From positions 12,090,001 through 12,154,000 of the forward strand of contig CM106585.1 of assembly GCA_048013815.1 (NCBI GenBank): a DNA stretch of 64,000 nt. Reading direction: 5' to 3'. This document shows positions 37,384-47,381 of this stretch, piece by piece (position 1 is the first letter of the stretch; the number at the start of each line of letters is the position of its first letter). Below the pieces are notes generated by a model. That model was not told where the DNA came from. It saw only the letters and a list, made by a program, of their open reading frames with translations, and did not search any database. The stretch is from Setoptus koraiensis. Lineage: Eukaryota; Arthropoda. A program made the translations under genes and the position numbers.

Positions 37384-37892
37384 ATGATGAAATTCACAAC
37401 TGTCGAAGACGGTAAACATTTGGAATATCTGGAGTCAATTGCATCGACGGAGCCCTGTGGCAGACTGATTTTGTTGTTCTACGCATCACTGGACAAAGAA
37501 ACTGGCAAGTCGTGGTGTAGTGATTGTCGCGATCTGGATCCCGTCCTTCAATCACTGGCCAGCAACGAGCTCGAAAAAGAAGATTTAACCCTGGCGAAAA
37601 TCTACGTGGGCCAAAGGCAAGATTGGAGAGATCAGAACAATTACTTTAGAACATGTGATTATAAAATCACTGCTGTGCCCACTTTGGTAAACACAAAAAC
37701 TGTCAGTAGGAGAAGAACCAGCCTAACTGCCGTGGTGTTATTATTAGCATTATATCAATGACTTATCTGTATCTTTGATATTCTTCCTCTCTTTTATCCG
37801 TTTGTTCTCATACATACACACAGAATCAGCGATTGGTAGAATCGGAGTGTTTGGATAGGGAAAGGGTGAAAAACTTTCTGGCCACTACCTGA
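37384..37892 (+). CDS. Thioredoxin domain-containing protein 17 (TRP14-like)
   Basis: A small cytosolic disulfide reductase of the TXNDC17/TRP14 family, which reduces small disulfide substrates using thioredoxin reductase. Exon 1 (37384-37701) has FYASLDKETGKSWCSDCRDLDP, with active site WCSDC where the family usually has WCPDC, and the cis-proline region AVPTL. The frame continues past a splice site into a meaningless tail. With donor ACT|GTCAGT (37702) and acceptor CACACACAG (37821-37823), exon 2 adds NQRLVESECLDRERVKNFLA and a stop, the typical family C-terminus. This donor gives the same spacing between AVPTL and LVESEC as in known members as I recall them. A GTAAAC donor six codons earlier is the alternative. 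The product is 128 residues, close to the usual 123. Confidence 0.88.
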
Positions 37893-38275
37893 TCCAGCGT
37901 GCTCCTGCCCGATACTCAAAAAAGTTACAAGCCCACAACTGCAACCAACTCTCAGAACAATTATGAGCCGTGTGAGGAACCAAGAAATTTTTCATTTGAT
38001 TGCAACAAATCTTGCCAAAAAATTGTTTGCTTTGGTATGAAATAGCGCGTTTCCAGAAAAAGAGAAAAGTTCGAGATTTAAACCTCGCGCTAAATTCTTG
38101 CTCTGATCCGCGATCTAAAAATATTTCTTCTCACAAATGTGGACCAAGAAATAAATTCATAAACAAAACAAATCACGCTTTATCGCTAGAGATCTCTCAA
38201 TATATTGGCAATACTTAAAACTCCATCTCATTATTGTCAACTGTGTAATAACTGTCAATCAGGCAAGTAGATAAT
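37893..38275. other. Intergenic spacer between TXNDC17 and RPB11
   Basis: AT-rich, without recognisable features. It includes the TXNDC17 3' UTR and the RPB11 promoter. Confidence 0.5.
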
Positions 38276-38620
38276 ATGAATGCCCCAAACTCCTTTGAGT
38301 CATTTCTCTTGTTCGATGGAGAAAGTAAAATTGTCATGGAGAAGGACACAAAAGTCCCGAATGCGTGCATATTTACAGTCAACAAGGAAGACCACACATT
38401 GGGCAACATGATCAGGATGCAACTACTCAAGGATCCAAAAGTGCTATTCGCCGGCTACAAGGTACCACATCCCCTAGAGCACAAATTTGTTCTTCGACTG
38501 CAAACATCAGCTGGCTATACTCCCATCGAAGCTTTATCGAACGCTATCAACGATTTAACCAGTGAGATATCCCTTCTGGAGGAGAGATTCAAGGAGGCAG
38601 TGGATACGGGTTTAGATTAG
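38276..38620 (+). CDS. RNA polymerase II subunit RPB11 (POLR2J)
   Basis: A 114-residue single-exon protein, close to the usual length (human 117). RPB11 pairs with RPB3 as the alpha-like assembly dimer of nuclear RNA polymerase II. The signature [17 protein letters not shown] (about residues 39-55) is the conserved alpha-type dimerisation motif. It is followed by [22 protein letters not shown] and a C-terminal helix ([17 protein letters not shown]). The N-terminus [18 protein letters not shown] is also typical. It converges with the cyclin T gene, whose stop codon lies about 160 bp away. Confidence 0.96.
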   Translation: MNAPNSFESFLLFDGESKIVMEKDTKVPNACIFTVNKEDHTLGNMIRMQLLKDPKVLFAGYKVPHPLEHKFVLRLQTSAGYTPIEALSNAINDLTSEISLLEERFKEAVDTGLD

Positions 38621-38782
38621 AGCAGATGTGCTATTGATATGAGGACTGATTTTTAATAGTATAATACATACACATCAGAGTCTATAAGGTGTATATAGGT
38701 ATAGGTGTAAACTCATTTGTTGGTACACAATTATATACATAAATGTAATTAATTTTTTTCTTATCACAATGATGAATTAAAG

Positions 38783-39832
38783 CTACTCTCCTAGCTTTAT
38801 TTTTTTGACAACACTGCCTGAGTTGAGAGCGCTGCTACCACTCGCGGCACTCATACTACTACTAGCACTGCTCCCACTACTTCCGCTGCTTGCACAACTT
38901 CCACTGCTCCCACTGCTCCCACTACTACCGCTACTTCCGCCACCTCCTGAATAGCTATTGCCGATTGTGTTGGCGTGGGGTTTTATAACGTGTGATCTAT
39001 ATTTTGTGGGGCTATCTTGAATTATTTTAGTAAATTCCCTAGCTAATGCATCTATAAGTTCTAAAGTCGCTGAATCATCGACATGCTCCCACCAGTCTTT
39101 CTTGCCAGTCTTATCATGTGATTGTGCTATCTCTAACTTAGACCACTTGAGGGCCACATGGATACAAACGCAAGCTACAATGGACGGTTTATAAAGTAGG
39201 CATAGTGTAGTTAATTGCAAGCTTAATGTTGCAAAATTGTAGGCCACATGTGTGAGTTCCTTACCAAGGCCACCGGCCTTAACAAGCTGACAATGTGTGA
39301 TTATTGAGGCATGTGGGTGGTCAAGTTTCATTTCAAAACCTAATGTTTGTAATAGAAGATTCTCATTTGCTACAAGCTTCTGAGCCGTCTCTAGATACTC
39401 TTTGCTTTGGGGGTCTGGTCTAGCCAATAATTCAACAGTGGGAGAGTGAGCTGATAGATTTTCAGCAGTTCTAGTTTTTAGATGTACAATATAAGCTGTA
39501 TTTATAATGTGCTCTAATCTTTTTGGCATCTCCTCTACCTTGGCGGCCAGGAATAGTGAACATGTGGCTATGTCAACCTTGGGAAATTTCTGGAATGAGT
39601 GAAACATGTAAAATCTGTGCATGTAAACAATTGCCGTATTCATACAACATTGGGATAGTTTGAGCTCGCGGCCCATCTCTATAATAAAGTTGGCGGCCCA
39701 TTGACGATCACTAAGTTCTTTGTCATATGTGTAGCCCCTACGTATCGATGGTGTGTTATTGAGTTGTTCCCTGGTGAATATCCATCTGTTCTGCCTTTCT
39801 TTCTCGAATGGAAGATGTTTTGGGGCATTCAT
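38783..39832 (-). CDS. Cyclin T (P-TEFb regulatory subunit), short form
   Basis: Cyclin T binds CDK9 to form P-TEFb, which phosphorylates the RNA polymerase II tail and releases paused polymerase. The N-terminus RWIFTREQLNNTPS and the first cyclin box (SDRQWAANFIIEMGRELKLS, TAIVYMHRFYMFHSF, LFLAAKVEEMPKRLEHII) are clear. So is the second box (LLLQTLGFEMKLDHPHASII, CVCIHVALKW, WWEHVDDSATLELID). The ATG at 39832 is the first in frame; the open frame begins two codons earlier at a GTG. The protein is 349 residues, much shorter than human cyclin T1 or fly CycT. After the boxes it has only a Gly/Ser-rich tail of about 70 residues ending in a basic VVKKIKLGE. The His-rich and C-terminal regions of longer homologues are absent. 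It is intronless. Confidence 0.94.
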   Translation of the reverse strand: MNAPKHLPFEKERQNRWIFTREQLNNTPSIRRGYTYDKELSDRQWAANFIIEMGRELKLSQCCMNTAIVYMHRFYMFHSFQKFPKVDIATCSLFLAAKVEEMPKRLEHIINTAYIVHLKTRTAENLSAHSPTVELLARPDPQSKEYLETAQKLVANENLLLQTLGFEMKLDHPHASIITHCQLVKAGGLGKELTHVAYNFATLSLQLTTLCLLYKPSIVACVCIHVALKWSKLEIAQSHDKTGKKDWWEHVDDSATLELIDALAREFTKIIQDSPTKYRSHVIKPHANTIGNSYSGGGGSSGSSGSSGSSGSCASSGSSGSSASSSMSAASGSSALNSGSVVKKIKLGE

Positions 39833-41643
39833 GGTCACTAGTGGTCAGTAGCTTGAATGACAATAATACGAGTAACGAGACCAGGATTTCTTATTTACTA
39901 TAATATTGACAAATATCTAGCTAACTGATAGAGCGTGACTTGGTGTTGTTTATAATTTTATCTTTCTTGGTCCGCACTTGTGAGTAGAAATGTTTTTAGT
40001 CCGCAGATCAGGGCGAGAAGGCGCGAGTTTTGAATCTCAATTTTTCTTCTTTTTTTTTCGTGCCAATTCGTCCAATTAAAATCTCTTAATAAAGGATTTA
40101 TCGGCCGAATATGTTGTGAGGAAATGGAAGATTTCCTGGTTTCTCACCTGACCATGCCAGCTTACCAGAGTGTAAGAATTTGTCTAAGCGTTGGTACCGG
40201 TTTTAACAGGTTTAAGCTGTACACGTGTAGATCAGCTGCTTGATAGTGCATTGTTTGTCGGTCGCTCGTGTGTGCGTGCGTGCAAACAAACAAAAGGGTC
40301 AATGAGATTAGGACACAGGTGATTTTCCACATTACTTCATGAAAAATAATAGATTGCGCCTGTTGCCTCCAAAGTAATTAAATTAACCACTCATAATATT
40401 GTCAATGGAATTTCAGTCTCTCTAGAGGGATGCAAATCGATAATTTTGCCGGTTTCCCGATAGATGATCATTTTGGTCGTTGTCCAGGTCGCAACTCACC
40501 CGCTCAGATTACTGGAGTTCGCTCGTGCAACCGAAATAGGCACTCGTTTGCATAAACTAACAACTGACCAGAAAAACTATAACCAGGAGTCTAAAGATCG
40601 GACGTTTTGAAATATGCTCATCTCATCAGTAACCGGTTAAAGACGATGCTAGAGGTGAGTAGCAAGTCATCAATTATACTACTGCTGTATTTTTGCAAGC
40701 CGGCAGCTTACTCCGTGCTTCTAAGTCCATAGAGATTCATCGTCACATCGTTTTATCTCTCTATTTCGGTTTCATTCGCGGGTACAGTAGTACCGGCTGA
40801 TTATTCGCAAGTGCAGTAGTACCAACTGATTATTTACAACTACCGTTTACTGCACAGATTCTATTTTTCGACGCTCGTAGCTCGATTTGATGGAACGCCA
40901 CATGGAATTTGGCACTGGGTGAAGCATAAGTTTTGGAAGAAAAACTTACTGAGTTTCATGGCAGAACGATGTCTAAACTTTTACCCTACTTAGTAATCAA
41001 CTACGCACACAGTTAATGAGAAAGAAAAACGTATGTCTGTGATGAGAAGAAACTGCACAGCTTTCGCAAAGAAGTTATGAATCACTCAATGTTTATCTTT
41101 CCACAATTGTTATTGCTTCATCCTAGCCGACATGTAACAGTTATGTCACAATAACCTAAGCCACTGTTGTCGCATTTCTACGTAAACAACACCATTGCTA
41201 CAAATACTCATTGATTTAATCCAAGCTAGTCATGTGCCTGTTACTTTTTATCTCTGGCCACCTCTAATTTATCTATCATTTGCTATTAGTCCAACGACAA
41301 CAACATTAGGAATCTGCATTTGTGTCAAACAAGTTGTTTTATTTATGGAAAGCAAACCATCATCTTGTTGTGAGCTCCACTTTACTTGACTCAGAAAGAA
41401 AAAGCAAAAACGAAACGCAGACAGTAAAAAGAGTTTAACTATCAACCTCGAGCTGATTCAGCAAAACCTAGTCTTGGGGATTTTTTTATTCATTCAATGT
41501 AGCTCTTTTTCTGAACTACATTGATCTTTCCAGCCATTATTGCCAGCTAGTACCATGATTTTAATCTACCCATCAAACAGATATTTAAATAAAAAGAAAC
41601 CTTGATAGTGTACATTAGAGGATTGTCCCCAACAATTTTTCAC
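39833..41643. other. Divergent intergenic region between cyclin T and ALAS (1.8 kb)
   Basis: Unassigned sequence. A consensus donor GAG|GTGAGT stands at about 40651-40656, directly after ATGCTA. An acceptor TTTGGTTCAG at 41675-41676 is in the matching phase inside the ALAS frame. A short upstream ALAS exon is therefore possible but unproven. A duplicated AGTACC..CTGATTATT motif lies at about 40788-40842. I see no other gene. Confidence 0.4.
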
Positions 41644-43086
41644 ATGGACTTGGTTTTTAGACATGGTTTGGTTCAGAGCATCATCAGGCATAAAATTGGA
41701 TATTTTCCTAGATCTAGATTCCTTTCGAACACCCCTTTAGAATCATCTATGAACGCGATTTACAACTATAATCGTCAACTGGATCATTTGATTAAAAAAA
41801 AGAGAGATGACGACACCTATAGAGTCTTTCGGAAGGTCCGTCGATTTAGTGATAAATTTCCATTTGGAACTGAACAAGGTCGAAATGTTATAATTTGGTG
41901 CAGTAATGATTATTTTGGTATGAGCAGCCACTATGGCGTCAGAGATGCAATAATACAAGCACTGAATAAATATGGGGCAGGTAGTGGTGGTACCCGGAAC
42001 ATTGCTGGTAATAGTCCTTTACACGAGAACTTAGAAGCCGAATTGGCAGATTTGCATGAAAAAGAAGCAGCACTTTTATTCTCATCGTGTTACGTCGCCA
42101 ATGATTCAACATTGTTCACGCTGGCCAAATTATTGCCTGGTTGCGAAATATTCTCAGACGCTGGCAACCACGCTTCAATGATTCAAGGTATAAGAAACTC
42201 AGGCGCCAAGAAGCACATATTCAAAACATTTGATCCAATTGATCTAGAGGAGCAACTCCAAAAAGTCCCAATATCTACACCGAAAATCGTTGCCTTTGAG
42301 ACAGTCCACTCTATGACTGGCGATGTTAGTCCTGTGGAGAAAATGTGTGACATATCTCATAAATATGGAGGTCTTACTTTTGTCGATGAGGTCCACGCAG
42401 TGGGACTGTATGGTGAGAGAGGGGCTGGAATTGCTCAACGTGAAAATTGCATGGAAAAACTGGATATTGTTTCGGGAACTCTTGGTAAGGCCTACGGTAA
42501 TTGTGGCGGCTATATAGCTTCAAATGCAAACTTGGTCGATGTTGTGAGGAGTTACGCAGCCGGTTTCATATTCACGACTAGCTTGCCACCAACAGTTGTT
42601 TGCGGCGCAACAGAGTCAGTGAGAATTCTCAAGGGCGAAGAGGGACGCAGACTTAGACAGATGCAACAGGCAAATGTTTTTCACATGAAGAGAAGCTTGA
42701 CAGCGGCAGGTCTTCCACATCTACCAAGTAGAAGTCATATCATTCCGATACCGATTGGGGATGCGGCTAAATGTGCTCAAGTTTCTGGTGATCTTCTTGA
42801 ACAAGGGCACTATATACAATCAATAAATTATCCGACCGTCCCCAAAGGCACTGAACGACTGCGCGTATCCATCACACCTTTCCATAATGAACGCATGATT
42901 GACGAGCTTGTCGACAGGCTGGTTATAATATGGAAGGCTCATGGACTGAATTTCCTGCCTACAGTAGAGTTAGTTGGAAAAAGCTTCCTTAATAGTGGGA
43001 AGCAGGACAACGTGGCCACAAGTGACCCAATGTGGTGCCTCCACTGCCATCAAGAAATGGAGCTCGACATGTGGGCCTTTCGCTAA
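41644..43086 (+). CDS. 5-aminolevulinate synthase (ALAS), mitochondrial
   Basis: A pyridoxal-phosphate enzyme of the matrix that condenses glycine with succinyl-CoA, the first and rate-limiting step of haem synthesis in animals. The ATG at 41644 is the first in the open frame, which starts at a TTG 14 codons earlier. The first 35 residues are rich in Arg, Ile and Ser with no acidic residue before position 32, as expected for a mitochondrial presequence. Core motifs are WCSNDYFGMS, YGAGSGGTRNIAGNSPLHENLE, SDAGNHASMIQGIRNS, FVDEVHAVGLYGERGAG and DIVSGTLGKAYGNCGGYIA, the last with the PLP-binding lysine. The C-terminus has PTVPKGTERLRVSITPFH. It is 480 residues and intronless. No Cys-Pro haem-regulatory motif is visible in the leader, unlike many animal ALAS proteins. 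An upstream exon could alter the N-terminus. Confidence 0.95.
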   Translation: MDLVFRHGLVQSIIRHKIGYFPRSRFLSNTPLESSMNAIYNYNRQLDHLIKKKRDDDTYRVFRKVRRFSDKFPFGTEQGRNVIIWCSNDYFGMSSHYGVRDAIIQALNKYGAGSGGTRNIAGNSPLHENLEAELADLHEKEAALLFSSCYVANDSTLFTLAKLLPGCEIFSDAGNHASMIQGIRNSGAKKHIFKTFDPIDLEEQLQKVPISTPKIVAFETVHSMTGDVSPVEKMCDISHKYGGLTFVDEVHAVGLYGERGAGIAQRENCMEKLDIVSGTLGKAYGNCGGYIASNANLVDVVRSYAAGFIFTTSLPPTVVCGATESVRILKGEEGRRLRQMQQANVFHMKRSLTAAGLPHLPSRSHIIPIPIGDAAKCAQVSGDLLEQGHYIQSINYPTVPKGTERLRVSITPFHNERMIDELVDRLVIIWKAHGLNFLPTVELVGKSFLNSGKQDNVATSDPMWCLHCHQEMELDMWAFR

Positions 43087-43145
43087 GTGACATGTGTGCA
43101 ATAATTTGTTAAGTTAATTAGACATTTATAATGAAGATGTATTTT

Positions 43146-43176
43146 AATAAAAGAGCATATCTATCAAATATTTATT
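43146..43176. terminator. Overlapping polyadenylation signals of ALAS (+) and HSP90 (-)
   Basis: AATAAA on the plus strand at 43146-43151 serves ALAS. TTTATT at 43171-43176 is AATAAA on the minus strand and serves HSP90. Cleavage 10-30 bases beyond each signal would make the two mRNAs overlap tail to tail by a few bases. Confidence 0.7.
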
Positions 43177-43219
43177 ACTGGTTCAGTACTTTACATATGA
43201 ATTTGTTTACATGAGACTT

Positions 43220-45436
43220 TTAATCTACCTCCTCCATTTTGTTTACATCTGCGTCGCCCTCAGCTGAGGCTGCAGGTGCGTCTGCGGGCATCTCAACTTC
43301 AGGTTCAGCTACATCTTCCTCGTCAATTCCCAGACCGAGCTTGATCATTCGGTGGATTCTAGAAGCATGGGTCTCAGGCTCTTCGAGAGAGAATCCTGAG
43401 CACAGGAGCGATGTTTCGAATAAGAGCATCACAAGATCCTTCACTGATTTGTCATTCTTGTCAGCTTCAGCTCGTACTCTGATACGTTCTATGATGGGAT
43501 GGTCTGGATTGATTTCCAAGTTTTTCTTGGCAGACATATAACTCATGGTGCTAGCGTCTCGCAGAGCTTGGGCTTTCATGATACGCTCCATATTAGCCGA
43601 CCATCCGTATTGACCAGTGACGATACAGCATGGTGATGAGACCAATCTGTTTGATACTGTGACCTTTTCAACTTTGCCAGAGAGAATCTCCTTGACAACC
43701 TTGCACAAGTTTTCGAATTTCTTTACATCTTCCTCACGTTTCTTCTTCTCTTCCTCGTCTTCGGGTAGCTCGAGACCTTCCTTGGTAACTGAGACCAATT
43801 GCTTGCCATCAAACTCTTTGAGCTGTTGTACACAGTACTCGTCGATTGGCTCAGTCATATAGACAACTTCGAAACCACGCTTCTTGACCCTTTCGACGAA
43901 AGCCGAATTAGCGACGACCTCTCTTGACTCACCAGTGATGAAATAAATATGGTTTTGGTTCTCTTTCATTCTGGAAACATAGTCCTTCAATGAGCAGGCC
44001 TGTTCTCCGGACGCAGATGTGTGGAAACGCAGAAGCTCAGCCAACTTATTGCGGTTTTGAGTATCTTCGTGGATGCCTAATTTGATGTTCTTGCCAAAGT
44101 GCTCGTAGAATTTCTCATATAGTTCTTTGTTGTCAGCCAATTCCTCGAATAGCTGTAGGCATTTCTTGACCAGGTTCTTGCGGATAACTTTGAGAATCTT
44201 GTTTTGTTGCAGCATTTCACGGGAGATGTTCAATGGTAGATCCTCTGAATCAACGACACCCTTGATGAAGTTGAGGTATTCGGGCACGAGGTCCTCGCAG
44301 TTTTCCATGATAAATACGCGTCTGACGTAGAGCTTGATGCTATTCTTCTGTCGGCGGTTTTCAAATAGATCGAATGGAGCACGTTTGGGAATAAATAGTA
44401 AAGCTCTGAATTCGAGCTGACCTTCTACAGAAAAGTGCTTGACGGCAAGATGATCCTCCCAGTCATTAGTCAGACTTTTGTAGAATTCGCCGTATTCTGC
44501 CTCTGTGATATCATCGGCGTTTCTCATCCAAATGGGTTTAGTTTTGTTGAGCTCATCTTCATCCATGTATTTCTCTTTGATTGTTTTCTTTTTCTTCTTC
44601 TTTTTGTCTTTATCTTCGTCCTCATCAACATCTTCCAACTTGGGCTCATCATCGTCTACCTTCTCTTCACCGTCTTCTCCCTCTTTCTTTTCGTCTTTCT
44701 TTTCATCCTTCTTTTCCTCCTCCTCCTCCTCGTCATCAGACACCTCCTTTTCTCGCTCCTTCTCTACGTAGAGTTTGATTGGGTAGCCAATAAATTGAGA
44801 ATGCTTCTTGATGACATCTTTGATTCGGCGCTCTTCGAGGAAATCGGTTTGATCCTCTTTAAGGTGCATGATGATTTTGGTACCACGACCCAGTGGTTCG
44901 CTGTAGTCTTGACGAACTGTGAAAGAACCACCAGCGGATGACTCCCAGGCGTATTGAACATCGTCGTTGTGCTTAGAGATAACTACAACACGGTCGGCGA
45001 CCAGATAGATGGAGTAGAAACCCACACCAAACTGACCAATCATGGAGATGTCAGCACCGGAGTTGAGGGCTTCCATAAAGGCTTTGGTTCCTGATTTGGC
45101 GATGGTACCAAGGTTGTTAATCAAGTCACGCTTTGTCATACCAACACCTGTGTCGACGATGGTTAGGGTGCGCTCCTCTTTGTTTGGGATGATTTTGATG
45201 TGTAGGTCTTTGCATGAATCGAGCTGGCTTGGGTCGGTGAGACTGGCATAGCGAATTTTGTCGAGAGCATCACTAGAGTTTGATACTAGCTCACGAAGGA
45301 AAATTTCTTTGTTTGAGTAGAAGGTGTTGATGATAAGACTCATTAACTGGGCAATTTCCGCTTGGAAGGCGAATGATTCGGCCTTGGCATCCCCAACGGG
45401 AACGTCGCCGGCGTTAGCAGTTTGAACATCAGCCAT
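43220..45436 (-). CDS. Cytosolic heat shock protein 90 (HSP90/Hsp83)
   Basis: The ATP-driven cytosolic chaperone HSP90 that matures kinases, steroid receptors and other clients. The single uninterrupted frame codes for 738 residues, slightly longer than the usual 715-730. The N-terminal ATPase domain shows [46 protein letters not shown] and [18 protein letters not shown] charged Glu/Lys linker (about residues 220-285) with [10 protein letters not shown] precedes the middle domain ([39 protein letters not shown]). The last residues are MEEVD, the docking tail for TPR co-chaperones, which marks the cytosolic isoform. The sequence before the ATG ends in TTATACAG, so a 5' UTR intron as in fly Hsp83 is possible. 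Heat-shock elements lie 220-480 bp upstream. Confidence 0.98.
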   Translation of the reverse strand: MADVQTANAGDVPVGDAKAESFAFQAEIAQLMSLIINTFYSNKEIFLRELVSNSSDALDKIRYASLTDPSQLDSCKDLHIKIIPNKEERTLTIVDTGVGMTKRDLINNLGTIAKSGTKAFMEALNSGADISMIGQFGVGFYSIYLVADRVVVISKHNDDVQYAWESSAGGSFTVRQDYSEPLGRGTKIIMHLKEDQTDFLEERRIKDVIKKHSQFIGYPIKLYVEKEREKEVSDDEEEEEEKKDEKKDEKKEGEDGEEKVDDDEPKLEDVDEDEDKDKKKKKKKTIKEKYMDEDELNKTKPIWMRNADDITEAEYGEFYKSLTNDWEDHLAVKHFSVEGQLEFRALLFIPKRAPFDLFENRRQKNSIKLYVRRVFIMENCEDLVPEYLNFIKGVVDSEDLPLNISREMLQQNKILKVIRKNLVKKCLQLFEELADNKELYEKFYEHFGKNIKLGIHEDTQNRNKLAELLRFHTSASGEQACSLKDYVSRMKENQNHIYFITGESREVVANSAFVERVKKRGFEVVYMTEPIDEYCVQQLKEFDGKQLVSVTKEGLELPEDEEEKKKREEDVKKFENLCKVVKEILSGKVEKVTVSNRLVSSPCCIVTGQYGWSANMERIMKAQALRDASTMSYMSAKKNLEINPDHPIIERIRVRAEADKNDKSVKDLVMLLFETSLLCSGFSLEEPETHASRIHRMIKLGLGIDEEDVAEPEVEMPADAPAASAEGDADVNKMEEVD

Positions 45437-45838
45437 TTTTACTGTATAATTCTATCAACTATTTCAAAGAGGTACAACGGATATTATAAGAGTTATTGCG
45501 TAGGTATGCTTGACAATGAATACTGTTTCTGGTTGGAATAATTTATTTTCTGTAGACTTTTAGGTAGTTTTAGATGCGATCTGGCGAAACTTTTAACTTC
45601 AACTGAACACAGAGAGCATAGCGCGTCAAGCATTTAAATTGATGTGAGCGAACTTTCTAGAATAGAACGGCCAACGAACCAGAACCCATGCAATTCAATG
45701 CAACACACAAACAGACACACAGGCACACGCACTCAACCACTGTTCGATAGGCGTATAGTGTACACACGCACAGACGAACGCACGCTTTATCTCTATACCT
45801 TGCGCATGCATGCTTTTTCTAGAAACGGCTGCCATGAG

Positions 45839-45851
45839 GAATATTCTCGAA
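45839..45851. promoter_or_regulatory. Heat-shock element (GAAnnTTCnnGAA)
   Basis: The sequence GAATATTCTCGAA matches the three-unit HSF consensus perfectly, with a fourth GAA unit right behind it. It is in the left arm of the inverted repeat, about 400 bp upstream of the HSP90 ATG. Confidence 0.85.
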
Positions 45852-45902
45852 GAAATTGTCCAATGCACACGCAGCGGCACACAAGCGTGCTTTCAAGCAT
45901 CC

Positions 45903-45915
45903 TTCCAGAATATTC
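45903..45915. promoter_or_regulatory. Heat-shock element (TTCnnGAAnnTTC)
   Basis: The sequence TTCCAGAATATTC is a perfect three-unit HSF site in the right arm of the inverted repeat. Two-unit sites TTCTAGAA stand at 45817-45824 and 45655-45662. Confidence 0.85.
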
Positions 45916-46258
45916 CTCGTGCTGGCCGTCTCTAGAAAAAAAGAAAGAGCATGCATTCTGAATCGAATTTTTCACCGCGCACAACCAAGAGCGATTACAG
46001 CTCCCATGTTGGGGAGACGGGAGTTGTAAAGTTCAGAATTGGCGCAAACCACATGGTCATTGTTTGGGTTCGGCCAACTCTATGACTCACCATGATTAGT
46101 TTCATCACGGTGCCCGAACCAACCCTTTACCCAATCTCTACTGCCATTCTCACTTTCCATCTCTACTCACAATCATATAAACCTGGCGAAACCCCCTTTC
46201 TTAACTATTGTATCTATTGTAACTACTTTTAACACTGTAATTATTCGCAAGAATCACG

Positions 46259-46702
46259 ATGAGTTCTATGAAGCAGAGAGTCCTACTATTTAAAAAGTTA
46301 TCCGACCAAGCTACCATACCTTCCAGAGGCTCAAATTTTTCTGTCGGCTATGATCTACATAGTGCAGAACAGAAGGAGGTTCCACCAAGAGGCAAGGCCA
46401 TGATAAGCACAGGCCTGCAGATGAAACTACCCGAGGGTTGCTATGGCAGAGTGGCACCACGGTCGGGACTTGCATGGAAACATTCGATTGACGTTGGTGC
46501 TGGTGTAATCGATCCTGACTATCGTGGCGAGTTACGCGTGATTTTATTCAATCTAGGCGATGAAACATTCCAAGTGAACAAAGGTGATAGAATTGCCCAG
46601 TTAATTTGTGAACAGGCCCTAATACCTGAAGTACAGGAAGTTACAGGATCGCTTGATGAAACAGAACGTGGCTCAAACGGATTCGGATCAACCGGAGTTT
46701 AA
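46259..46702 (+). CDS. Deoxyuridine 5'-triphosphate nucleotidohydrolase (dUTPase)
   Basis: A trimeric dUTPase that hydrolyses dUTP to dUMP and pyrophosphate, keeping uracil out of DNA and supplying dTMP synthesis. All five family motifs are present in order: GYDLHSA (about residue 28), [29 protein letters not shown] with the catalytic Asp and Tyr, KGDRIAQLI, and the C-terminal [10 protein letters not shown] that closes over the active site. It is 147 residues and intronless, with no obvious targeting peptide, so probably nuclear or cytosolic. It is transcribed away from HSP90 and converges on the CHCHD7-like gene. Its AATAAA (46736-46741) sits only ten bases before that gene's stop codon. Confidence 0.97.
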   Translation: MSSMKQRVLLFKKLSDQATIPSRGSNFSVGYDLHSAEQKEVPPRGKAMISTGLQMKLPEGCYGRVAPRSGLAWKHSIDVGAGVIDPDYRGELRVILFNLGDETFQVNKGDRIAQLICEQALIPEVQEVTGSLDETERGSNGFGSTGV

Positions 46703-46735
46703 TATTAATGAATGACTTCATCTTTTAGTGAGTTC

Positions 46736-46741
46736 AATAAA
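46736..46741 (+). terminator. Polyadenylation signal of dUTPase
   Basis: AATAAA lies 34 bases after the stop codon. The expected cleavage point lies at or just inside the 3' end of the opposing CHCHD7-like coding sequence, so the two transcripts should overlap. On the minus strand ATTAAA at 46698-46703 is a possible signal for the opposing gene. Confidence 0.6.
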
Positions 46742-46750
46742 GGCGTGGCT

Positions 46751-47032
46751 CTATCTTCCATCCATGAAGTTTTTTAGGTGAGCCTTAATGGCAGCTTCGC
46801 GCTCATCCACTGGGGGCAAATAGGGCTTACTCTGTGTCTTTATTCTCTGCCTCTCTACATACAACCAGAATTTTTTGCAGTTCCTATAATTTTCAAATTC
46901 ATCAACGCATTGATCGGACTTGTAATGATTTTTCTCTAGACAACTCTGCGACAAAGAGGCCTCCTTCCAACACGGGTTCCGCTCTGGGTCCATGATCGAT
47001 GGCTTCTTTTTGAGTGGATTTGGACTAGACAT
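46751..47032 (-). CDS. CHCHD7/COX23-like twin CX9C protein
   Basis: A small (93-residue) mitochondrial intermembrane-space protein of the twin CX9C class. Yeast Cox23 and animal CHCHD7 are linked to cytochrome c oxidase assembly and are imported through the MIA40 disulfide relay. Two CX9C pairs are visible: the first starts at NPCWKEAS and ends at SQSCLEK, the second starts at DQCVDEF and ends at YRNCKKFW. The pattern CKKFW and the basic C-terminal helix match the family. It is intronless and lies head to head with MPP-alpha, sharing about 350 bp of upstream DNA. Confidence 0.9.
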   Translation of the reverse strand: MSSPNPLKKKPSIMDPERNPCWKEASLSQSCLEKNHYKSDQCVDEFENYRNCKKFWLYVERQRIKTQSKPYLPPVDEREAAIKAHLKNFMDGR

Positions 47033-47381
47033 AGCTAGGGATTAGACAGCCAAGGTCATCCAAAAAGATTTGCCATTCATAATCACATGAATATCACATT
47101 TTTTTCTTCCTATTTCTTCTCAATAAACGTGTTTGTTTGTTATTGTTTTTGAACGCGAAATTTGAAAATGGTGAAAATTTCGTGGATATTCACGACGTGA
47201 ATATGTGCATTCTGAGGCATACACAAGCGCTGAATTGTGCGTGTGGGCAGGGGTTTGGTAGGAGAAGTTAGATCACACCCTGTAGGTTCAGCAAACTTTT
47301 CTGGACATGTGTTTAAGAGAGTAAATTTATCTTGTTAGACATTTTACCGACAAGCTCTGGAACAGTTATTATCATATCACA
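47033..47381. promoter_or_regulatory. Shared divergent promoter of CHCHD7-like (-) and MPP-alpha (+)
   Basis: The region lies between two start codons facing apart, both for mitochondrial proteins. It is AT-rich with a repeated GTGAATAT/CACGTGAATAT motif around 47085-47205. I see no TATA box I would trust. Confidence 0.5.

Larger units (their letters stand above)
45808..45954. repeat. Imperfect inverted repeat carrying heat-shock elements
   Basis: The left arm (45808 to about 45848) begins GCATGC and runs through TTTTTCTAGAAACGG to GAGGAATATTCTCG. The right arm (about 45904-45954) is its near reverse complement, with CAGAATATTCCTCG, GGCCGTCTCTAGAAAAA and a closing GCATGC. The arms are about 41-50 bp with a spacer of about 55 bp. 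Both contain a TCTAGAA site and an AGAATATTC/GAATATTC site, so the HSF sites are mirrored. Confidence 0.85.
45437..46258. promoter_or_regulatory. Divergent promoter region of HSP90 (-) and dUTPase (+)
   Basis: This 820-bp spacer contains a cluster of heat-shock-factor sites (45655-45662, 45817-45824, 45839-45851, 45903-45915), the palindrome at 45808-45954 and CACACA/ACACGCAC-rich patches. The dUTPase start lies about 300 bp from the right edge of the palindrome. The HSP90 start lies about 370 bp from the left edge. Confidence 0.65.

Noticed and set aside
44435-44941. 168-codon plus-strand frame with Phe/Leu-rich segments
   Set aside because: It is antisense to the Lys/Glu linker of HSP90, which is unambiguous on the minus strand.
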